From the NCBI GenBank assembly GCA_017532025.1, contig JAFXJX010000076.1, positions 1 through 37,776 on the forward strand: a stretch of DNA of 37,776 nt, read 5' to 3'. Numbering within the stretch: position 1 is the stretch's first letter; every line of letters begins with the position of its first letter. Below the pieces are notes generated by a model. It did not search any database. It was not told the origin of the DNA and saw only the letters and a program-made list of their open reading frames with translations. The position numbers and the translations under genes are program-made. Below, piece after piece: positions 33,449 through 37,776 of this stretch. Source of the DNA: Clostridia bacterium (lineage in GTDB: Bacteria > Bacillota > Clostridia > Oscillospirales > CAG-272).

Positions 33449-34117
33449 ATGAAACAGTACAAATGCACAGTATGCGGCAAGGTATTCACTTGCCCCGACG
33501 GAGAAGAGCCGATCTGCCCGATTTGCCACGTGAAGGGGGACAAGATCGAGCCTGTCAAAGAGGGAAACACCTCAAAATACGCCGGCTCAAAGACCGAAAA
33601 GAATTTGGAAATTGCCTTTGCCGGCGAATCGTCTGCCACCAACAAATACACCTATTTTGCCTCGATTGCCAAAAAAGAGGGCTATGAGGCGATTGCTTCG
33701 GTGTTTTTGCAGACTGCCGAAAACGAGCGCGCACACGCGAAAATTTGGCTGACCGAGCTTGGCGGTCTTTCGAACACCGAGTGTAATCTGCAAGCAGCCG
33801 CCGACGGAGAGCATTACGAGTGGACCGATATGTACGATTCGTTTGCCAAAACGGCAGAGGAAGAGGGCTTTCACGAGCTTGCCGAAAAGTTCCGTGGTGT
33901 TGCCGCCATTGAAAAGCGCCACGAGGAGCGCTACCGTCAGATGCTTTCGGATGTTCAATCGGCGCAGGTCTTTAAGAAGAGCAGTGTTAAGGTGTGGGAG
34001 TGCCGCAACTGCGGACACATCGTGGTGGGTGTGGCGGCGCCTGAGGTATGCCCTGTCTGCTCGCATCCGCAGGCTTATTTTGAAGCGACCGAGATACCGC
34101 CTGCGAGCGTAAATTGA
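33449..34117 (+). CDS. rbr: Rubrerythrin with N- and C-terminal rubredoxin-type domains
   Basis: 222 residues. I start at ATG 33449, preceded by AAGGAAAGGGG; ATG 33425 overlaps that site and longer openings run into the duplicated repeat. Residues 1-35 hold a Cys4 knuckle (C6-x2-C9, C23-x2-C26). The four-helix diiron domain (about 45-175) has [20 protein letters not shown] and IEKRHEERY with the metal-binding Glu and His residues. The C-terminal rubredoxin domain has WECRNCGH and [11 protein letters not shown]. Rubrerythrins reduce hydrogen peroxide in anaerobes. Carrying a Cys4 domain at both ends is less common than the usual C-terminal one only. Confidence 0.92.
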   Translation: MKQYKCTVCGKVFTCPDGEEPICPICHVKGDKIEPVKEGNTSKYAGSKTEKNLEIAFAGESSATNKYTYFASIAKKEGYEAIASVFLQTAENERAHAKIWLTELGGLSNTECNLQAAADGEHYEWTDMYDSFAKTAEEEGFHELAEKFRGVAAIEKRHEERYRQMLSDVQSAQVFKKSSVKVWECRNCGHIVVGVAAPEVCPVCSHPQAYFEATEIPPASVN

Positions 34118-34127
34118 TCGCATGATT

Positions 34128-34200
34128 TCACCCTTTTGGGGCGCGGGAATATGATGTTTGTAAGAGGAAGCTTACGGCATCCCAAACCCCAAAAGGATGA
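34128..34200 (+). promoter_or_regulatory. Structured leader hiding the ZIP ribosome site
   Basis: Outer stem CCTTTTGGGG (34132-34141) with CCCCAAAAGG (34187-34196), extended by three more pairs past one mismatch. Inner stems GATG/CATC (34153-34156 with 34178-34181) and GTAAG/CTTAC (34160-34164 with 34171-34175), loop AGGAAG. The 3' strand of the outer stem contains the ribosome site AAAAGGA right before ATG 34201. This predicts translational control, for example by metal, a protein or temperature. It matches no riboswitch class I can name. Confidence 0.6.
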
Positions 34201-34971
34201 ATGTCAATCATGCAAGATGTTATACTCATTCTGTTGATTCCCTTTGCCGGAAGCGTGCTTGGTGCGCTTACGGTGTTTTTTATCAAAGGTTCTTTTTCCC
34301 ACAGCACCGAAGCGCTTCTTTCGGGCTTTTCGGCAGGCGTGATGGTGGCGGCATCGGTGTTCAGTCTCTTGATCCCTGCCATTGAATCGTCGAGTGCATA
34401 CGGCTTTTTTGCCGCGATTCCCGCGCTTGTCGGGTTGTTCATTGGCTTTTTATTACTACTGCTTACGGATGTGTTGACTGACAGACTTTTTCAAAAGGGA
34501 GAGAGCGAGGCAGGAGAGAAACGTGTGTTTCTCTTGACGCTTGCCGTGACGGTACACAATCTGCCCGAGGGCCTGGCTGTTGGCGTGGCGCTTGCCGGCG
34601 TGCTTGCGGGGAACAGCGGTATGACGCTTGCGGCGGTGTTTGCGCTTGCCATGGGCGTTGCGATTCAAAACATTCCCGAAGGCTCGATCATTTCCTTGCC
34701 GCTTGCGGCAGGTGGGATGAAAAAGCCGAAAGCGTTTTGGGCAGGTGTGCTTTCGGGCGCGGTTGAGCCAATCGGTGCCGCATTCACGCTGCTTGCGGCA
34801 GGGCTTGTCGTGCCGATTTTGCCCTATCTTTTAGGCTTTGCCGCAGGTGCGATGCTGTCTGTCGTGGTGACCGAGCTTGTGCCGGCGACGGCTGAGAAGC
34901 GGGGAACCGGCACCTTGGCGTTTGCCGCAGGTTTTGCCGTGATGACCTTTTTGGATGTGGCGCTGGGGTAG
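34201..34971 (+). CDS. ZIP-family metal transporter
   Basis: 256 residues with about eight transmembrane helices. Signature metal-binding helices: HNLPEGLAVGV (about 120-130) and QNIPEGSIISLP (about 157-168). A short charged loop (about 97-110, EKRV ahead of the HNLPEG helix) replaces the His-rich loop of many ZIPs. It imports zinc, iron or manganese, or may act in the reverse sense in some bacteria. ATG 34201 is only 3 bases after AAAAGGA; ATG 34210 is an alternative with 12-base spacing. The leader stem upstream suggests regulated translation. Confidence 0.92.
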   Translation: MSIMQDVILILLIPFAGSVLGALTVFFIKGSFSHSTEALLSGFSAGVMVAASVFSLLIPAIESSSAYGFFAAIPALVGLFIGFLLLLLTDVLTDRLFQKGESEAGEKRVFLLTLAVTVHNLPEGLAVGVALAGVLAGNSGMTLAAVFALAMGVAIQNIPEGSIISLPLAAGGMKKPKAFWAGVLSGAVEPIGAAFTLLAAGLVVPILPYLLGFAAGAMLSVVVTELVPATAEKRGTGTLAFAAGFAVMTFLDVALG

Positions 34972-35050
34972 GGGGCTACACAAGACAAGAGATATAGTTC
35001 TTTAGAATTTTATTTTCACGACTTTTGCACCGTTTCGTCTCCGGCTCGCC

Positions 35051-35093
35051 AAAACAAAAACACCATCGAAAAAGTCGATGGTGTTTTTGTTTT
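35051..35093. terminator. Bidirectional intrinsic terminator
   Basis: A 19-base perfect stem (35051-35069 with 35075-35093) with A-run and T-run arms, 79 bases after the ZIP gene. Confidence 0.9.
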
Positions 35094-35117
35094 GTGAGTA
35101 ATAGGTGAATAGGATAC

Positions 35118-35318
35118 ATGGATGAGTTAAGTCAAAAAGCGGATGAATTTTTCGAAAACGGTTTCAATTTTAATTATTCGGCTGAAATGATGCGCTATAA
35201 GGCTTTTTCGCTCAGAAAAAAGGTTGGCGCATTGTTTTACACCTACCTTTCGGTTTTATTCGTAGCCTGCCGCGAATCTTTGTTATCAAAGAGTAGCGAA
35301 GCGGCAGAACGACTCTGA
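35118..35318 (+). pseudogene. Short ORF, probably truncated by a hairpin repeat
   Basis: 66 residues (MDELSQKADEFFENGFNF ...). The first 40 look like a genuine helical protein start, with AGGTGAATAGGA before the ATG. The remainder is Ser/Ala/Leu-rich and ends in a TGA lying inside a 20-base perfect hairpin (35305-35347), as if a repeat had landed in the gene. No family recognised. It could also be a chance ORF. Confidence 0.35.
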
Positions 35319-35347
35319 CAGTCCAGTGGACTGTCAGAGTCGTTCTG
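35305..35347. repeat. 20-base perfect hairpin repeat
   Basis: Stem 35305-35324 with 35328-35347, loop AGT. The core CTGACAGTCC/GGACTGTCAG is G+C-richer than its surroundings, and there is no T-run. Probably an interspersed palindromic repeat. The remaining 35348-35416 shows nothing recognisable. Confidence 0.8.
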
Positions 35348-35416
35348 TGACCGAGTCGCAATGAGAACTGCGCGTAAGTGAATAGTTCAGCCCTCTTGCT
35401 TATAATTTTGTTGAAC

Positions 35417-37264
35417 TTATTTAAACAACGGCTTGAAATCGTGGGTATAATATTTAACGCGAGATTGTCTGTAATAATCAGAATATTGACCACTTATCAA
35501 CCAAAACACAACAACACCATCTTTGTATTCAAACGAGCAATTCCATGTATCAAGATTATCCGAAGCTTTCCACTCGGCAACCTTTTCCCCTCTTGCATTA
35601 TATGTATATAGAGTCATAAAATTGTTTATATGTCCTGTTCCGCAGCCTATTTCATCAGATATAACAACGTAATTTCCATCAAAATAGAGCGGCAGATAAA
35701 AAGAAGGCAGCTCCTTTATAGGAGTTTTTACCGGAGCGAACTGAAATTCGCCGTTCTCATTTACAACAGTTATGTACATTTCATAAGCTTCGCGGTTCCA
35801 AATAGCTACAGCAGCCTTTCCGTCAACAAAATCTGTTGCTTTGTAAAAGTTAGTGATAGAACTGAAATCAAATCCATCAGTGACTTCAATATTACCGTCA
35901 TTTTCTGTAAAATCAGACGGCTCATCTGTCGAAAATTCCTTTGTTCTAAGATCATAATATCCGTTTTTATGTTCTCCTGAAACTTTGAGATAATCTCCTT
36001 TTATTTTCACCTCGCCTACAACTCCCGTCAAGATCCAATTGAGATCGCGATCAAGAACCGCATATACGTGCTCGGAACCCCGTGATTCATTATTTTCGTC
36101 ACTTGACGGGTATACTCTTGTCAGCCGTTGATGAACTTTTACAAGAATATACTTATTATTATCGCTTCCGTACAGATAAACCTCCCAAATATCATCCTCG
36201 GATATGCTATCCTTGATCACATCGCTAATAAGGTAGTTTTCGTCAAACAATATTTTTGTGACAGACGCATTTTCACAATAGCTTGGTATAATATCGGAAT
36301 CCCTTACCGAGGTGTATGTTTTTGTCAAAAGATCATAATAAACAATTCCGCGACCAAGACTGTAATCAGAATATTCAATCACGAGAAAATTACCCTTGAT
36401 ATCCACCGAATTGTTCCAGGAATCCGAATAAACATTCCATAACTCTTCGGTTGCCCCAAGAATCCATTCTCCATCCGTCCCCATTACACCTAAGGTGCCA
36501 TTTTCCTCTTTTGCAAGGATGTACTTGTTGTTATATACATCCAAAAAACCACATACACCTACATCCTCGGGTGTCATTATCGTTCCATCGCTGAAATAGA
36601 TATTTTCATCATACCCTTCTTTGATGGCCTTTTTAGTTTTGTCACTTGAATACACTACCTCGTTCCAAAAGAAATTTTCTAGAACAGTACGATTAGAATG
36701 ATAGAGTTCATAATATCCTTCTTTTAGCGGTACAATCCATTCAAAGCTTGTATTTAATACACCTAACTCCTTCTTAGCAGTATCATATGTTGAGGTGATT
36801 TTTTCCGCAATAATATATTTTCCTTCTATTAATCCGACAAACGATGTTGCTCCAAGCGTTTCGGGAAGGGTTACATTTCCTTTAGTATCATAGCATTTAC
36901 CGCCGTGAATAAGCACACCGTTTTCAAATTTCAAAGATTTTAAAGCTGAAGTAGTATAATTATCTGGAAGAGAAAAATCGAATATAATATTTCCAGATTT
37001 ATCAATTACATACGCTTTGTCTTGTTCATCTTTGATATTAACAATAGCTACACCGCTTGAATAAACAGATGAAAAAACGATATCATCCATTTTTATATCA
37101 CCTGCATAAGGTGTTGAAGTTGCGGTATTATTGCCCCCCTCGTTGCTAATCCCGTTGCTTTTACCATCGTCACGATCATCGACGTCGCTGTTTTCACTAC
37201 TACCGCAAGAAATTAAAGATAACAACACGAAGACAACGACGACAATTGACAGAATTTTTTTCAT
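35417..37264 (-). CDS. Large lipoprotein with degenerate WG-type repeats
   Basis: 615 residues. Start at 37264 with GGAGGAAAAGAAA before the ATG; the longer frame to 37363 would run through a hairpin. The signal peptide ends in LISC (Cys20 lipidated), followed by an Asp/Asn/Ser-rich linker to about 55. The rest is beta-rich with recurring units such as GVAIVNIKDEQDKAYVIDKS, GVLNTSFEWIVPL and GVMGTDGEWILG, like worn WG repeats (KWG-type propeller). Many A and T third positions and few relatives in sight suggest transfer. Surface location is clear; function unknown. No terminator was seen directly behind it. Confidence 0.8.
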   Translation of the reverse strand: MKKILSIVVVVFVLLSLISCGSSENSDVDDRDDGKSNGISNEGGNNTATSTPYAGDIKMDDIVFSSVYSSGVAIVNIKDEQDKAYVIDKSGNIIFDFSLPDNYTTSALKSLKFENGVLIHGGKCYDTKGNVTLPETLGATSFVGLIEGKYIIAEKITSTYDTAKKELGVLNTSFEWIVPLKEGYYELYHSNRTVLENFFWNEVVYSSDKTKKAIKEGYDENIYFSDGTIMTPEDVGVCGFLDVYNNKYILAKEENGTLGVMGTDGEWILGATEELWNVYSDSWNNSVDIKGNFLVIEYSDYSLGRGIVYYDLLTKTYTSVRDSDIIPSYCENASVTKILFDENYLISDVIKDSISEDDIWEVYLYGSDNNKYILVKVHQRLTRVYPSSDENNESRGSEHVYAVLDRDLNWILTGVVGEVKIKGDYLKVSGEHKNGYYDLRTKEFSTDEPSDFTENDGNIEVTDGFDFSSITNFYKATDFVDGKAAVAIWNREAYEMYITVVNENGEFQFAPVKTPIKELPSFYLPLYFDGNYVVISDEIGCGTGHINNFMTLYTYNARGEKVAEWKASDNLDTWNCSFEYKDGVVVFWLISGQYSDYYRQSRVKYYTHDFKPLFK

Positions 37265-37301
37265 TTTCTTTTCCTCCAAAATATAAATATAAAATAAAAA
37301 A

Positions 37302-37325
37302 GAGCGCCAACCGCAGTTAGCGCTC
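37302..37325 (-). terminator. Hairpin with U-run in the lipoprotein leader
   Basis: Minus strand: GAGCGC/GCGCTC plus AAC/GTT around a 4-base loop and one mismatch, followed by TTTTTT, just upstream of the ribosome site. Either an attenuator in the leader or the terminator of an upstream minus-strand transcript. Confidence 0.55.
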
Positions 37326-37345
37326 AAAAAACGCAAACTCCGATT

Positions 37346-37507
37346 GTCGCCAAACAAACCCAAGAAAAGACAAGAATATGCTTCCTAACCCTAACTTGAT
37401 GGAATTTGCGTTTTTAACAAATTCGTAAAACTAGGGTATGGAGAAAAAAGTATAGTTATCCCTTGGAAAAATATACTTGAATTTTCTTATTGAGTTTGTT
37501 TGGCGAC
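37346..37507. repeat. 14-base inverted repeat overlapping the terminal element
   Basis: GTCGCCAAACAAAC (37346-37359) recurs inverted at 37494-37507, with weaker similarity continuing inward for about 20 bases. It straddles the left end of the 34-base terminal repeat and may be an older rearranged copy. Confidence 0.5.
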
Positions 37508-37776
37508 TTTATTTTATCATAGATTTTATGAAAAATCAAGGATTTTTATCTCAAAAAAAGAAAAACACACCGTGTTGGTATGAAGGTAAGCAGTACGGAA
37601 ATTTCGCCGATGGCGAATGCGAACCCATGCGCTTCGCGTTGCTCAGCGCCGTGCCGCTTGCGGCGCGGGTCACCCAAACAAAAAATAAACTCTAAAAAAA
37701 AACTAAAAAATAAAAATCAAAAAAAATATTAAAAAATAAAAATATACTTTTTTCTCCATACCCTAGTTTTACGAAT
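37421..37776. mobile_element. Miniature element with 34-base terminal inverted repeats
   Basis: 37421-37454 and 37743-37776 are exact inverted copies (34 bases), the second cut by the window end. The 288 bases between hold no supported gene. A short G+C-rich island with nested palindromes (about 37605-37672) sits in very A+T-rich DNA. MITE-like size and structure; target duplications cannot be checked because the right flank is missing. Confidence 0.7.

Noticed and set aside
37385..37396. Telomere-like CCTAACCCTAAC
   Set aside because: Only two units; chance occurrence within A+T-rich non-coding DNA.
37477..37695. 72-codon ORF inside the terminal element
   Set aside because: No ribosome site; its end translates the palindromic G+C-rich island.

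Overview
The window looks like chromosome of a low-to-mid GC Gram-positive anaerobe, most likely an uncultured Clostridia (Oscillospiraceae-like) gut bacterium. This is inferred from Rex, DnaD and a DnaI-type helicase loader, rubrerythrin, diacylglyceryl-type lipoproteins with Thr-rich linkers, consensus sigma-A promoters and AGGAGG-type ribosome sites. No rRNA, tRNA, CRISPR array, integrase or transposase gene was seen.

Layout. 1-286: remnants of an upstream gene 3' end broken up by inverted repeats. 287-2495 (minus): two tandem paralogous lipoprotein esterases, each with its own consensus promoter and terminator. 2590-6437 (plus): PflX-like radical SAM protein, dCMP deaminase, an unknown membrane protein, RimI and TsaD. 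6438-7175: a 738-base gene-free stretch holding a cluster of DnaA boxes, two of them perfect TTATCCACA. 7176-11972 (plus): isocitrate dehydrogenase, Rex, DnaD-domain protein, DnaC/DnaI loader and PgeF. 12072-20002 (plus): a six-gene operon for a gliding-type (GldA/F/G-like) ABC-2 transporter with two GldG-like proteins, a DUF4340-like protein and a foldase-like lipoprotein. 20050-24868 (minus): histidine kinase and response regulator, aldose 1-epimerase, unknown membrane protein. 24869-26005: repeats, one small membrane protein and a promoter. 26006-31558 (plus): potABCD polyamine transport operon followed by cyclophilin and a Gfo/Idh/MocA oxidoreductase.

31507-33392 is the most striking part. 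An exact 93-base direct repeat, made of the 3' end of the oxidoreductase gene plus its terminator, flanks 1.7 kb of A+T-rich cargo. The cargo is a small Xre regulator divergent from a lipoprotein, with a palindromic operator between them. It looks like an insertion that regenerated its target gene end, but it carries no recombinase. Housekeeping genes then resume: a rubrerythrin with two rubredoxin-type domains and a ZIP metal transporter whose ribosome site is buried in a long leader stem. The last 2.8 kb are accessory again: a hairpin repeat behind a short ORF, an A+T-rich WG-repeat-like lipoprotein, and a miniature element with 34-base terminal inverted repeats that runs into the window end.

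Physiology suggested: redox sensing (Rex), peroxide detoxification (rubrerythrin), polyamine and metal uptake, t6A tRNA modification, and envelope export or remodelling through the Gld-like ABC system.
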